DNA of 64,000 nucleotides from positions 1 to 64,000 of the forward strand of contig CAIYQZ010000055.1 of assembly GCA_903928495.1 (NCBI GenBank), given 5' to 3'. The stretch is from an uncultured bacterium. Lineage in GTDB: Bacteria > Pseudomonadota > Gammaproteobacteria > Burkholderiales > Burkholderiaceae_C. The translations under genes were made by a program, and so were the position numbers. The notes under the pieces were generated by a model. That model saw only the letters and a list, made by a program, of their open reading frames with translations. It did not search any database and was not told the origin of the DNA. Each line of letters starts with the position of its first letter. Position 1 is the stretch's first letter. Below are positions 33,578 through 42,638 of the stretch, in pieces.

Positions 33578-36304
33578 TTTGCTGGCCGCTCCCTTTACAG
33601 CGCGGCCATCAAGCGTTGGGCCGCTGCGTCAGTGCTGGCGCTGTTCGTGGCCATGGGCGCAACGTCGTGGGTGGCGTTGAAGTTTGTTGATGAAGATGTG
33701 GCGTTTGTGTCGGCAGAGATCGACGGCGTTGGTGTGCTTGAGCGCTGGGTGCCTGTGTCCATGGAAAGGCAGGCTGCTGCGCTGAGGGGTTTGGCCAGCG
33801 CCGTCAACAAAAGGGCCGAATCACCGTCTGGCAAAGCAACCGCGCTTGACTCAGCCGTGGCGGACTTGCAGCTGCACTTGAGCACCACGGGCGATCCGTT
33901 GCAGTTTCGACCTCTTTTGCTGGACTTTTTGGCTGACCGGTTGGCGTGGGGTTTGGACGGCGCGGGGCCCATGGCCGAATGGTTACCCATGTCGCGCCCG
34001 GTGTTCCGCGAGATATCGGAGCGCTCCAAACTGGTGTTGGATGGTGAACTGCAAACATACGCGCTCATGGAGGCGTTGATGCTGACACTCCCGCAAATTC
34101 AGGACGATTTTGTGTTGCTGTGGGCCCAGGCGATACATGCGTCTGCCGGCGGAGGGTTGCCTGAAGGGGCGCGACTGGCCGAGTTGCAGCGGGCAGCCAG
34201 TGGTTTGTTCAGCCGCACCGACGAACTCAGGCGCTATTTGCTCCACACCCGTGGCAGCACCGATCTGGCCACTATTGCCGATGTTCCTTTGGCCGAGTTG
34301 GATGCGTTTGAGACCCTGTCTCTGTTGTTGGAGAAAACCGCTCTGCAACGCGTCAGCACATCTGGCCAAGACGTCGAGTTGAGCGGCCAAGCTGCCATGA
34401 CACACCTGACGCGCATGTACGGCGTTTTGCTGCCAAAACTCTCGGTTCAGTTGCACCAGCGTGCAGAGGCCCTTGCTACCAGCCGGTGGTTGGTGATGGT
34501 CTTGATGGGTGTGGGCGTGTTGTGCGTCGTTGCAGCCTTTTTGGGCATACGGCGGGCTGCAAGACAACACCTGGTGGAACTTGGCGTCATGCACTCCCAG
34601 CTGCGCATTGCCGCCTGTGCTTTTGAAACGTCTGATGGCATGTTGGTGCTGGATGCCCAGGGGGTGGTCCAGCAGATCAACACGGCGTTTGTGGGCATGA
34701 CGGGTTATCCACCGGACAAACTGTTGGGCAAGACACTTGCCGAGTTGGACGAGTCGGCCAAGGGTCAGGTCAGTTGGCTCGCCCTTTGGGAAAGTGCCAG
34801 GCGCCAGGGATTCGTCGAGAGGGATGTACCGCTGATCGCTGCCGACGGGAGCGAACGCCACATGTGGTTGCGGGTGTCCACCGTGCGCAGCGAATCTGAC
34901 TTGACCATGGCATACGTGGCAGTCATGACCGATCGCACTCGCCAGCTGGCTACGGACCAAACCATTCGGCGACTGGAGTTGCAGGACCCACTCACCCAAC
35001 TGCCCAATCGCAGGCAATTTCTGGAGCGGCTTGACAAGCACCTGGCCGGTACCAAAAAGCGGCTTGGAGTCAGTGGTGCGGTGCTGTTTCTTGACGTTGA
35101 CGGCTTCCAGATGGTCAACGATGTGGCCGGGCATCACGTAGGCGACCAACTGCTGCGCCAGGTTGCTGAGCGGTTGTCCGTCAAGGTACAGGGCCATGGA
35201 TTGCTGGCCAGACTGGGTGGCGACGAATTTGGCGTGTTGCTGAACACGGTTGACAGCCCTGGCGATACCGTTGCTCTCGCCACCCACATGGCCATGGAAT
35301 GCTTGAGCGCAATCAACGAGCGGATGGAATTGGACAGTTGCTCTTAGCATGTGACCGCCAGTGTGGGTGTGACCCTGACGAACCACACCGATTCCGTGGT
35401 GGATGTCATGCGGCGGGCTGACTTTGCAGTGTTCGCAGCCAAGTCTGCAGGCAAAAACACCTTCCGCTTCTTCGATGCGGCATCGCAGGCCGATCTCGTG
35501 TATCGGTCTCAGCTGATGGTGGATTTGCGCAGCGCGTTGCAAAAAGAACAGTTTGTGCTTTGGTACCAGCCGCAGGTAACGGACGACGGGCGCTGGGTTG
35601 GCATGGAAGCTTTGGTGCGTTGGCAGCACCCCGAATATGGGTTGATTCCGCCGGCGACCTTCATTCCGCTGGCTGAAGAAAGCGGACTCATTCACCAACT
35701 GGGGAGTTGGGTGCTGCGCACGGCGTGCCAGCAATTGGTTGCATGGTCAGCGGACCCTGAGCGCGAGTTGCTGACGATCTCGGTCAATGTCAGTGGCAAA
35801 GAGCTGCAACAACCCGATTACGTGCAGCGTGTGGTCGACATCCTTCAATCCACCGGGGTCAACCCGCTGTGGCTCAAGCTCGAGCTGACCGAGACCCTGT
35901 TTGCGGGAGACATAGAGAACATCATCGAGAAAATGCAGGCTTTGCACGCTCAGGGCATTGGCCTTTCGATAGACGACTTTGGCACAGGCTATTCCTCTTT
36001 GTCGTATCTGCGGCGGCTGCCCATCGACGAAATCAAGGTTGACAAGTCATTTCTCGAAGGCGCTTTGGTCAATCCCAAGGCGGCTGCCATAGTGAAATCC
36101 ATCATCAGCGTGGGCTTGAACATGGGCCTGCAAGTGGTTGCAGAAGGCGTGGAAACTGTCGCACAGCGCAACTTCCTGAAGGAGCACCGGTGTCGGGTGT
36201 TTCAAGGCTACCTGTTCGGTCGACCTGGTCCGGCCGATCAGCCAGCACCAGCATTCACCGTTTTGACGGACGCTGCTGTTTCCCGGGAAGGGGGGGGCGT
36301 TTGA
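33560..36304 (+). pseudogene. Membrane PAS-GGDEF-EAL gene interrupted by an in-frame amber codon at 35345
   Basis: One continuous reading frame of 915 codons broken by a single TAG at 35345-35347 (codon 596). Before it are two membrane helices (about 15-38 and 303-325) around a periplasmic domain, a PAS domain (345-460) and a GGDEF domain (LGGDEF near 552). After it come the end of GGDEF (VTASVGVT) and a complete EAL domain (MEALVRW, LELTETL, IDDFGTGYSS). Relatives usually have Tyr at the amber site (Y.VTASIGV), so one base change from TAC or TAT explains it. A GTG at 35351 could restart and give a 317-residue EAL-bearing protein. Sequencing error, recent mutation or readthrough are all possible. 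Confidence 0.8.
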
Positions 36305-36699
36305 GCACCACGCGCTCCCAACAATCGCCAACGGCATCTGCCACTGGACTGCAGCCCGAGGCAGGCCATCAGGTGCTTCACCACTTGCTAGCACTTGGCA
36401 CGGCGGACATGACTGCATTGACGCTGTCATTGGAGCGGGCCCGCTTGGCGGTCGAGTGGATGAAGCAGCTGGACCAGTACCAACACAGCAGCGTCATGGT
36501 CGATCGTCCTCTGGCCAGCGGCCAGGCGCCCGATGGCAGTGCGCAACTGCACGAACAATTACGTGTGACCCGTGACGTTACACACGGGTTGCTGTCCGAA
36601 ATGGCTTTGTTGACACTGCGCATCGAATCGCACAGCCTGTTGATGGCGGCTGCCCAGATGGAGCGTCGTCAGGCGGCAGAACTGCGTGGCAGCAGTTGA
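36301..36699 (+). CDS. Unknown helical protein downstream of the GGDEF-EAL gene
   Basis: A frame of 132 residues if it starts at the TTG at 36301, which overlaps the TGA of the EAL reading frame; an ATG at 36409 would give 96 residues. The protein is predicted mostly helical (MTALTLSLERARLAVEWMKQ; ESHSLLMAAAQMERRQAAEL) with no signal peptide. I do not recognise it. Its tight link to the GGDEF-EAL gene suggests a partner protein, but no function can be assigned. Confidence 0.5.
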   Translation: MSTTRSQQSPTASATGLQPEAGHQVLHHLLALGTADMTALTLSLERARLAVEWMKQLDQYQHSSVMVDRPLASGQAPDGSAQLHEQLRVTRDVTHGLLSEMALLTLRIESHSLLMAAAQMERRQAAELRGSS

Positions 36700-36736
36700 C
36701 TTAGACCTCTGTGCATCAAATCAATGCTTTTAAAAA

Positions 36737-36780
36737 CTATAGCTTGATATTTAATACCAAAAAGCGATATAGCCAAATTC
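36737..36780 (+). repeat. Dispersed ~45-bp intergenic repeat, copy 5
   Basis: Reads CTATAGCTTGATATTTAATA, then CCAAAAAGCGATATAGCCAA and ATTC. It lies between the unknown gene ending at 36699 and the toxin gene, and its last bases touch the toxin stop codon. Confidence 0.65.
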
Positions 36781-37111
36781 AAGCAAACATTTCCAGTAAA
36801 ACGGGGTGCCAGACATCGTCTTCAATGCGCCCCATTTTTTTGCCCAATCGCAGCTTGTCCACGCAGCGGAGTTGGTCGAGCAGGATGCGCGCGTTCTTGT
36901 GTTGAAACACCACCTCGGGGCGGCACCCCAATGTTTGTCCGGCGCTGGTGATGGGCGCAATGATGACCCTGGGCAGTGCTGCGTTCATGTCGTCTGGCGA
37001 CACCACCAATGCCGGGCGAGTTTTTTGAATTTCGGTGCCAATGGTCGGATCTAGGTTGACCCAGTAAACCTCGCCGCGCAGTACAGCAGCCTTGGCCGCC
37101 CTCGTCACCAT
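36779..37111 (-). CDS. MazF/PemK-type toxin (endoribonuclease)
   Basis: A 110-residue protein with the PemK/MazF pattern: LRGEVYWVNLDPTIGTEIQK near the N-terminus, TRPALVVSPDDMN, then VIIAPITSA. Known members cut mRNA at short sequences and stop translation until neutralised. The ATG at 37111 overlaps the antitoxin stop by 7 bp; a GTG at 37117 is possible. The stop codon abuts a dispersed repeat. Confidence 0.9.
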   Translation of the reverse strand: MVTRAAKAAVLRGEVYWVNLDPTIGTEIQKTRPALVVSPDDMNAALPRVIIAPITSAGQTLGCRPEVVFQHKNARILLDQLRCVDKLRLGKKMGRIEDDVWHPVLLEMFA

Positions 37112-37362
37112 ACCCACTCGCTGTCATCTGCGGTGGTAGCGTTGTCCCAGTTTTGGGTTTCCGCGGTTTCTTCCGGATGCGCGGTAGCAGCGGCAGCTTG
37201 ATCGAACCAGCCATCGCGCGGTATGCGTTTGACAGGCCGGATCACGATTTGCCCGTCTTGCAACTGCATGTCCACCTGGTCTTCGATTTGGCACGAGGCC
37301 AAGAAAGCCGCAGGGATCAAAACCCCCCGGGAATTACCCACTTTGCGCATGGTGGTCAGCAT
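37105..37362 (-). CDS. MazE-type antitoxin, AbrB/SpoVT fold
   Basis: An 85-residue protein. The N-terminal swapped-hairpin DNA-binding domain has MRKVGNSRGVLIPAAFL and the strand VDMQLQDGQIVIRPVKR. The acidic C-terminal tail (EETAETQNWDNAT) should bind and block the toxin. The ATG at 37362 is preceded by AGAGGA at good spacing. Such antitoxins usually repress their own operon; an AT-rich promoter region with TATAAT lies just upstream. Confidence 0.88.
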   Translation of the reverse strand: MLTTMRKVGNSRGVLIPAAFLASCQIEDQVDMQLQDGQIVIRPVKRIPRDGWFDQAAAATAHPEETAETQNWDNATTADDSEWVW

Positions 37363-37392
37363 GGCACATTCCTCTTGAAAAATAATAACAAA

Positions 37393-37398
37393 ATTATA
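37393..37398 (-). promoter_or_regulatory. TATAAT -10 element of the toxin-antitoxin operon
   Basis: Minus-strand TATAAT lies about 31 bp upstream of the antitoxin ATG in a 25-bp AT-rich tract. No good -35 hexamer was found at 16-18 bp. The antitoxin is the probable autoregulator. Confidence 0.45.
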
Positions 37399-37458
37399 AC
37401 TTTTGCTGTGTGTTGATGTTGGCTCGGGTGTGGGTCCCACTGAACTGGGGCGTGAAAT

Positions 37459-38358
37459 TCAGGCATCTGCAAGGAGCGCCCCACGCGCCGCAGCCAGTAC
37501 CTCGCGTGTCAACCCGTCCAGCCACGCAGAGGTGGCACGTGCCTGCTGCCAGTGCAAGGGCACGTCCAGCGGTGTGCCGGGCACCAGTTCCACCAACGCG
37601 CCGCTTGCCAGATGAGGCGCGGCCAGTGCATCCGGCAGCATGCCCCAGCCCATGCCCGCCAGCGCTGCGGTCACTAAAGCAGTGGACGAGGGCAGGGTGT
37701 GCTTGGGCAGTTCCACATGCTGCCCGCACACGCCTTGTACCCAGCGGTTTTGCAGGGTGTCTTTGGTGTTGAACTCCAGGCTGGGGGCTTGTGCCAGGCT
37801 TGATGCATCCACACCCGCTGACAGGTGACGGGCCACAAAGGCCGGGCTGGCGGCGGCCAGGTAGCGCATGGCGCCCAGCGGGCGGCTGTTGCAGCCGGTG
37901 GCCGGGGTGGCGTGGGCAGTCACGGCGGCCAGAACTGCACCACTGCGCAGCCACTCTGCGGTGTGGTCCTGGTCATCCACCGCCACGTTGACCAGCACCG
38001 GGGCCTGTGCGGCAAATGTGGCCACGGCGGGTGCAAACCAGGTGGCCAGGCTGTCGGCGTTCACCGCAATGGGCAAGGTGGCGCGTGCCACGCCGCTGGG
38101 GGCGAGGGCGGGGAGGTTGTCGTGCAGGTCTTGCTCCAGCAGGCGCACACGGTCAGCGTGCTGGCACAGGCTGCGGCCGGTGTCGGTTGCGGTGCAGGGT
38201 TGTCCGCGCACCACAAGCGCGCAGCCCACGCGTTCTTCCAGCAGCCGTATGCGCTGCGATACCGCCGATGGCGTGACGTGCAGGGCGCGGGCCGCCCGCT
38301 CAAAGCTGCCCTCGCGCACCACAGCGGCCAGGGCGAAGAGGGAGGCGTAGTCGAACAT
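37459..38358 (-). CDS. argP: ArgP/IciA-type LysR regulator of the divergent exporter
   Basis: A 299-residue LysR protein. The N-terminal helix-turn-helix (FDYASLFALAAVVREGSFER, AARALHVTPSAVSQRI, LLEERVGCALVVRG) and the C-terminal features are those of ArgP. In E. coli ArgP activates argO in response to arginine and is blocked by lysine. Divergence from an argO/LysE gene, with a 75-bp gap, supports the same role here. Confidence 0.9.
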   Translation of the reverse strand: MFDYASLFALAAVVREGSFERAARALHVTPSAVSQRIRLLEERVGCALVVRGQPCTATDTGRSLCQHADRVRLLEQDLHDNLPALAPSGVARATLPIAVNADSLATWFAPAVATFAAQAPVLVNVAVDDQDHTAEWLRSGAVLAAVTAHATPATGCNSRPLGAMRYLAAASPAFVARHLSAGVDASSLAQAPSLEFNTKDTLQNRWVQGVCGQHVELPKHTLPSSTALVTAALAGMGWGMLPDALAAPHLASGALVELVPGTPLDVPLHWQQARATSAWLDGLTREVLAAARGALLADA

Positions 38359-38433
38359 GGATTCAGTTTTGCTTCATAGGGTGTAGGAAATGTAGTTTGT
38401 CTTAACTGGTGAGCGCAGGCAAGCTTCGCCCCC

Positions 38434-39072
38434 ATGAACGTTTCAACTGGTTTTTTGCCTGCATTCGTGCAGGGTTTGGTGCTGAGTCTGGGCCTGATCG
38501 TGGCCATTGGGGCGCAAAACGCGTTTGTGCTGCGCCAGGGCCTGCGGCGCGAACACGTGGTCCCCGTGGTGTTGTTTTGCGCGGTGGCCGATGCACTGCT
38601 GATCACCGCCGGGGTGCTGGGCATGGCCCAGGCTCTGGGTGATCGGCCCTTGTTGGCTCAGGCGCTGGCGCTGGGTGGTGCGTTGTTTCTGGCGCATTAC
38701 GGCTGGCAGGCGCTGCGCCGCGCGCGGCAGGTGAACCACTTGCAGGCGGCAGACGGCGGTGCGCCCATGGCCCTGGGTGCCGCGCTGGCACAGGCTGCAG
38801 CGTTCACGCTTCTCAACCCACACGTTTACCTGGACACCGTGCTGCTGGTGGGCAGCATCGGCGCTCAGCAGCCCGACAGGTTGCAAGGCTGGTTCGTGGC
38901 GGGGGCCAGCACTGCCAGCCTTGCGTGGTTCACCGCGTTGGGTGTGGGGGCGCGCTGGCTGGCCCCGGTGTTTGCCCGGCCCCGCGCCTGGCAGGTGCTG
39001 GACGGACTGATTGGCCTGACCATGTGGGTGCTGGCCGCGCTGCTGGTGCGCCACGTTTGGACGGGTTTTTAA
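38434..39072 (+). CDS. argO: LysE/ArgO-type amino acid exporter
   Basis: A 212-residue membrane protein with about six helices and the LysE/ArgO signature LSLGLIVAIGAQNAFVLRQG in the first helix. NPHVYLDTVLLVG is typical of helix 5. The family exports arginine and lysine to avoid toxic build-up. Control by the divergent ArgP is expected. The PaiB-like gene starts 17 bp downstream and is probably co-transcribed. Confidence 0.9.
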   Translation: MNVSTGFLPAFVQGLVLSLGLIVAIGAQNAFVLRQGLRREHVVPVVLFCAVADALLITAGVLGMAQALGDRPLLAQALALGGALFLAHYGWQALRRARQVNHLQAADGGAPMALGAALAQAAAFTLLNPHVYLDTVLLVGSIGAQQPDRLQGWFVAGASTASLAWFTALGVGARWLAPVFARPRAWQVLDGLIGLTMWVLAALLVRHVWTGF

Positions 39073-39089
39073 GCAGCGAAGACCAGCCG

Positions 39090-39728
39090 ATGTACGTCAG
39101 ACCCGAACACCAATTCACCGACCCGGCCGCTGCGCTGAACTTGATCGACGCTCACGCGCTGGGTACCTGGGTGTGCCATGGCCAAGATGGTTTGGTGATC
39201 AACCACTTGCCCTTCTGGTGGGACCGCCATAAAGGCCCGAACGGCACGCTAGTGGGCCATGTCGCACGTGCCAACCCTGTGTGGCGCACGCTGGGGGCGG
39301 CCACCGCGTCGGTGGTGGTGTTCCAAGGGCCGCAGGCCTACATCACCCCCGGTTGGTACCCCGGCAAAACCCAGCACGGCAAAGTGGTGCCCACTTGGAA
39401 CTACGCCGTGGTCCACGCACACGGCGTGGCGCGTGCGGTGCACGAGGCCGACTGGAAACGGGTCATGCTGGAGCGGCTTAGCCACGCCCAAGAGGCGGCC
39501 CAAGACCAGCCCTGGCGGGTGAGCGATGCGCCGGTCGACTACATCGACGGCATGCTGCGCGCCATCGTGGGCATTGAGATACCGATTGACCGGCTGGAGG
39601 GCAAGCTCAAAGCCAGTCAGGATGAAGACCTGCCTGACCGGCTGGGCACGGTGTCGGGCTTGGGAACCGCTGCCACTGATACCGAGCGGGCCATGGGGTA
39701 CCTCGTGGCGGCTGCCTTGAAAGGTTGA
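39090..39728 (+). CDS. PaiB-like FMN-binding protein
   Basis: A 212-residue protein of the FMN-binding negative regulator/PaiB family: MYVRPEHQF, DGLVINHLPFWWD, GHVARANPVWR and YITPGWYPGKTQHGKVVPTW are the recognisable segments. PaiB in Bacillus affects sporulation and protease genes; in proteobacteria its role is unclear and it is often found next to amino acid exporters or acetyltransferases. It is probably in one transcript with argO. Confidence 0.87.
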   Translation: MYVRPEHQFTDPAAALNLIDAHALGTWVCHGQDGLVINHLPFWWDRHKGPNGTLVGHVARANPVWRTLGAATASVVVFQGPQAYITPGWYPGKTQHGKVVPTWNYAVVHAHGVARAVHEADWKRVMLERLSHAQEAAQDQPWRVSDAPVDYIDGMLRAIVGIEIPIDRLEGKLKASQDEDLPDRLGTVSGLGTAATDTERAMGYLVAAALKG

Positions 39729-39731
39729 AAA

Positions 39732-39778
39732 CCATAGCTGTGAGCTGAATACCAAAAAGCGCTGGAGGCAAAATTTAA
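39732..39778 (+). repeat. Dispersed ~45-bp intergenic repeat, copy 6
   Basis: Reads CCATAGCTGTGAGCTGAATA, then CCAAAAAGCGCTGGAGGCAA and AATTTAA. It lies between the PaiB-like gene and the convergent small gene ending at 39775, whose stop codon it contains. Confidence 0.72.
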
Positions 39779-39975
39779 AGATGTCGGTCTGGTGGGGTGA
39801 TCGACAGGTCGCGCATGACCGTCCCGTACACCAGCGCAATGGCATCCCCCATGGGCAGCAGGAGCTTGGCCACCACGGTGCTCACCACTTGGTTGATGCC
39901 ATACCGTGCGGGCGAGGGCCACACTTTCACGTCCCCGCCTTCAAGACCCTTGTAGAGCTTCAGCATGACCATCAT
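39775..39975 (-). CDS. Small hypothetical protein
   Basis: A 66-residue frame with codon use like its neighbours, 13 bp after the DUF1840 gene and in the same direction. It includes KVWPSPARYGINQVVSTVVA and a weakly hydrophobic middle. I do not recognise the family. Coding is likely from codon use and spacing but not certain. Its end lies in dispersed repeat copy 6. Confidence 0.5.
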   Translation of the reverse strand: MMVMLKLYKGLEGGDVKVWPSPARYGINQVVSTVVAKLLLPMGDAIALVYGTVMRDLSITPPDRHL

Positions 39976-39988
39976 GGGGGCATGCCGG

Positions 39989-40306
39989 TCACACTCCCCA
40001 CACCACGTCTTTGCCTGCCGCCGAAGCTTCCTTGAGCATCGTCACCAGTGGCGCTGCGCGTTGTCGAAGCTGAACAGAGTCACGTTCCGGCACATACTCG
40101 TCGCTGTCCTCTTCCGGTGCGGCGGCTGGTGCCGCCTCGCTGTCGGCCACGGCCCGGGCGAGGGCATCCAGAGCAGCCGGCATCTGTGCGACTGTGATGA
40201 CGCCCTTTGGCTCAGGTGTTTTGCCCATGATCCTGAGCAATAACTCGCCTGTGGCCTGGAGCATGACGATGTCGGCCGTGGCCTGGGATTTGAAGCGGTA
40301 GAGCAT
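39989..40306 (-). CDS. DUF1840 family protein
   Basis: A 105-residue protein with the DUF1840 opening MLYRFKSQATADIVML, then GELLLRIMGKTPEPKGVIT and MPAALDALARAVADSE. The middle is alanine- and acid-rich, and the C-terminus is helical (LRQRAAPLVTMLKEASAAGK). The function is unknown. The ATG at 40306 is set by the family start. It may share a transcript with the small gene at 39775. The 172 bases between it and the DUF1653 gene show nothing recognisable. Confidence 0.82.
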   Translation of the reverse strand: MLYRFKSQATADIVMLQATGELLLRIMGKTPEPKGVITVAQMPAALDALARAVADSEAAPAAAPEEDSDEYVPERDSVQLRQRAAPLVTMLKEASAAGKDVVWGV

Positions 40307-40478
40307 GCATTGCCTTTGGTTGTGGACTTGAAACAGGGTCAGCAGGCCATTGCGCCGGACAGCAAGGTCAGCGCATCTTGGCGCCAGTGTTGCAAGGCAG
40401 TGAAATAGCCCTCCCACACGCAACCGTTGCAGCCTCTGCCGCAGCATGTGGTTGGTTCGGGTGGCGGTGGGCGCAATG

Positions 40479-40814
40479 TCAGCCCGCCAGTTCCAACCGC
40501 TGGCCCAGCATCCAGACCACTGCCCGGGCCGTGTCCAGATCGGACATGGCCACAGTGCTTGGGTCGTGCCGCACAAAGCGTGGCACTGCGGTTTCGCCCA
40601 CTTGCACGCACTCACTGAACATGGCGGTGGGCCGAACCCACAGTGCGTATTGCTCTGTGCCGTTGTCACCGTACAGCGCGCGGTAGATGGTCATGCCTTG
40701 CAGCGTTTCGCTGCAGCGCACGGTCTGGAGCACCTCGTACCAGCCACCTTTGTAGTGGCGGTAAAGGCCGGCAGGCAGTGTGGTCAATGGCGGGAGGCTG
40801 TCATTGCTGTTCAT
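40479..40814 (-). CDS. DUF1653 domain protein
   Basis: A 111-residue protein with the DUF1653 core: AGLYRHYKGGWYEVLQTVRC, SETLQGMTIYRALYGD and LWVRPTAMFSECV. The domain is a small beta-barrel of unknown function, common in proteobacteria. The gene is divergent from the DUF1800 gene, 110 bp apart. Confidence 0.85.
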   Translation of the reverse strand: MNSNDSLPPLTTLPAGLYRHYKGGWYEVLQTVRCSETLQGMTIYRALYGDNGTEQYALWVRPTAMFSECVQVGETAVPRFVRHDPSTVAMSDLDTARAVVWMLGQRLELAG

Positions 40815-40924
40815 GGCATTCAGACTTTACGCCTTTGTTTTTCAGCGGTTGCCAGCTGACCAACGGCGGCTGCAGCGGGACGGATGGTCACGCGTGTTTG
40901 TTGTAATTTGGGCAGGAGTACGCC

Positions 40925-42625
40925 ATGTCAACTGCCCGCCCCGCCACACGTCCCTTGCCCGCCAAGGCCCCTGATTGTGTGGGCACCGTCCCGCCCTTTG
41001 CGGTGGCCATCCCTGCCGTGCTGGGGTTGACAGCCTGCGGCGGCGGTGGGGATGCGACCACGCCTGCGCCCGCGCCTCCTGCTCCTGCCCCAAGCCCGGG
41101 ACAGCCCGCGATACCGCCAACAGCAACCGAGGCTGCTCGGTTCCTGGCGCAAGCGTCTTTCGGCGGCACCGCTGCGGACGTGGCTGCGGTGCAGTCGCTG
41201 GGCTTTGATGGTTGGCTCAACGCCCAGTTTGCCCTTCACAGAGACCAGTCGCATTGGGACTGGATGGTGGCCAATGGCTATGCCGTGGTTGGCAACACCA
41301 ACAGCTTTTCGGGCGTGGACAACACGCTGTGGCGCAAGCTGATGTCGTCGCCCGACGTCCTGCGCCAACGTGTCACCCTGGCATTGAGCGAAATTTTTGT
41401 CATTTCCATGGACGGCTTGCCGGTCAACTGGCGCGGAATGGTCGCCGCCAACTACATGGACACACTGGAAGCTCACGCCTTTGGCAACTACCGCCAGCTG
41501 CTGGAGGCTGTGACCCTCTCCGTGGGCATGGGTGTGTACCTGAACATGCGCGGCAACCAGAAAGCCGATGGCAAAGGCCGCGAGCCCGACGAGAACTACG
41601 CCCGCGAAGTGATGCAGTTGTTCACAGTGGGCGTGACGCAGCTCAACGCTGACGGCACACCCAAAACCACCAACGGCGTGCCGCTGGACACTTACACACC
41701 CGACGACATCAGAGGCCTGGCCCGCGTGTTCACTGGTTGGGATTACGACCGTTTTGACCGCAACGTGCCCGATCACGCCGCGCGGCCGATGGTGTTCACT
41801 GCCAGTCGCCACTCGCCTGAGGCCAAGTCGTTCTTGGGCGTTAACTTGCCTGCCGGCACCGATGGTGTGGCTGAGCTGAAAACCGCACTCGACACCCTGG
41901 CCAACCATCCCAACGTAGGGCCTTTCATCGGCAAGCAGCTCATCCAGCGCCTCGTCACGAGCAACCCCAGCCCTGCCTATGTGGCCCGCGTGGCCGCCGT
42001 GTTTGCCAACAACGGCCAGGGTGTGCGGGGTGACATGCAAGCCACCGTGCGCGCCGTGTTGCTGGACACAGAGGCACGCATGCCCAACACCAGCCCGGCT
42101 TGGGGCAAGTTGCGCGAGCCCATGGTCCGGTTGATCCAGTGGGCGCACACGTTTGGGGTCACTTCTCCGTTGGGCATGTGGAACGTGGGCAACACCAGCA
42201 GTGCATCCACCCGTTTGGGGCAGAGTCCGCTGCGTTCGCCGTCAGTGTTCAACTTCTTCCGCCCTGGTTACGTGCCCCCCAACACATCGCTGGGCAGCGC
42301 CGGGTTGCTGGCCCCAGAGTTCCAGATCACCAACGAATCCACCGTGGTGGGGTATGCCAACTGGATGCGCACCGTGGTGGCCAATGGTGTGGGCGAGGTC
42401 AAGGCCGACTACACCCCCTGGGTGCCCCTGGCCACGGACCCAGGCGCCCTGTTTGACCAGCTCAACCTGCTGCTGGCGGCGGGGCAGCTCACTGCTGCCA
42501 CCCGTGCCACCGTGGTGAATGCCGTCACGGCGATGGCGGTGACCAGCGACACGAACAAACGCAACCGCGTGATGGCCACGGTTTGGCTCATCCTGTGCTC
42601 GCCCGAGTACATCGCCCAAAAGTGA
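40925..42625 (+). CDS. DUF1800 family lipoprotein
   Basis: A 566-residue exported protein. A hydrophobic segment ends in GLTACGGGG, a lipobox-like motif (Cys38), followed by a proline/alanine linker. The DUF1800 domain opens with EAARFLAQASFGGT and includes NYAREVMQLFTVGV and IRGLARVFTGW. The function of the family is unknown; it is regularly paired with DUF1501, and both are exported. AGGAG precedes the ATG. The DUF1501 gene starts 13 bp after its stop. Confidence 0.88.
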   Translation: MSTARPATRPLPAKAPDCVGTVPPFAVAIPAVLGLTACGGGGDATTPAPAPPAPAPSPGQPAIPPTATEAARFLAQASFGGTAADVAAVQSLGFDGWLNAQFALHRDQSHWDWMVANGYAVVGNTNSFSGVDNTLWRKLMSSPDVLRQRVTLALSEIFVISMDGLPVNWRGMVAANYMDTLEAHAFGNYRQLLEAVTLSVGMGVYLNMRGNQKADGKGREPDENYAREVMQLFTVGVTQLNADGTPKTTNGVPLDTYTPDDIRGLARVFTGWDYDRFDRNVPDHAARPMVFTASRHSPEAKSFLGVNLPAGTDGVAELKTALDTLANHPNVGPFIGKQLIQRLVTSNPSPAYVARVAAVFANNGQGVRGDMQATVRAVLLDTEARMPNTSPAWGKLREPMVRLIQWAHTFGVTSPLGMWNVGNTSSASTRLGQSPLRSPSVFNFFRPGYVPPNTSLGSAGLLAPEFQITNESTVVGYANWMRTVVANGVGEVKADYTPWVPLATDPGALFDQLNLLLAAGQLTAATRATVVNAVTAMAVTSDTNKRNRVMATVWLILCSPEYIAQK

Positions 42626-42638
42626 ACCGGAGATCCCC

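Noticed and set aside
33983-35734. 583-codon antisense frame across the amber codon region
   Set aside because: It has no domain and its composition is that of a shadow; the PAS-GGDEF-EAL protein is on the plus strand.
40928-42148. 406-codon frame antisense to the DUF1800 gene
   Set aside because: Shadow of a clear coding gene, with no signal or domain.
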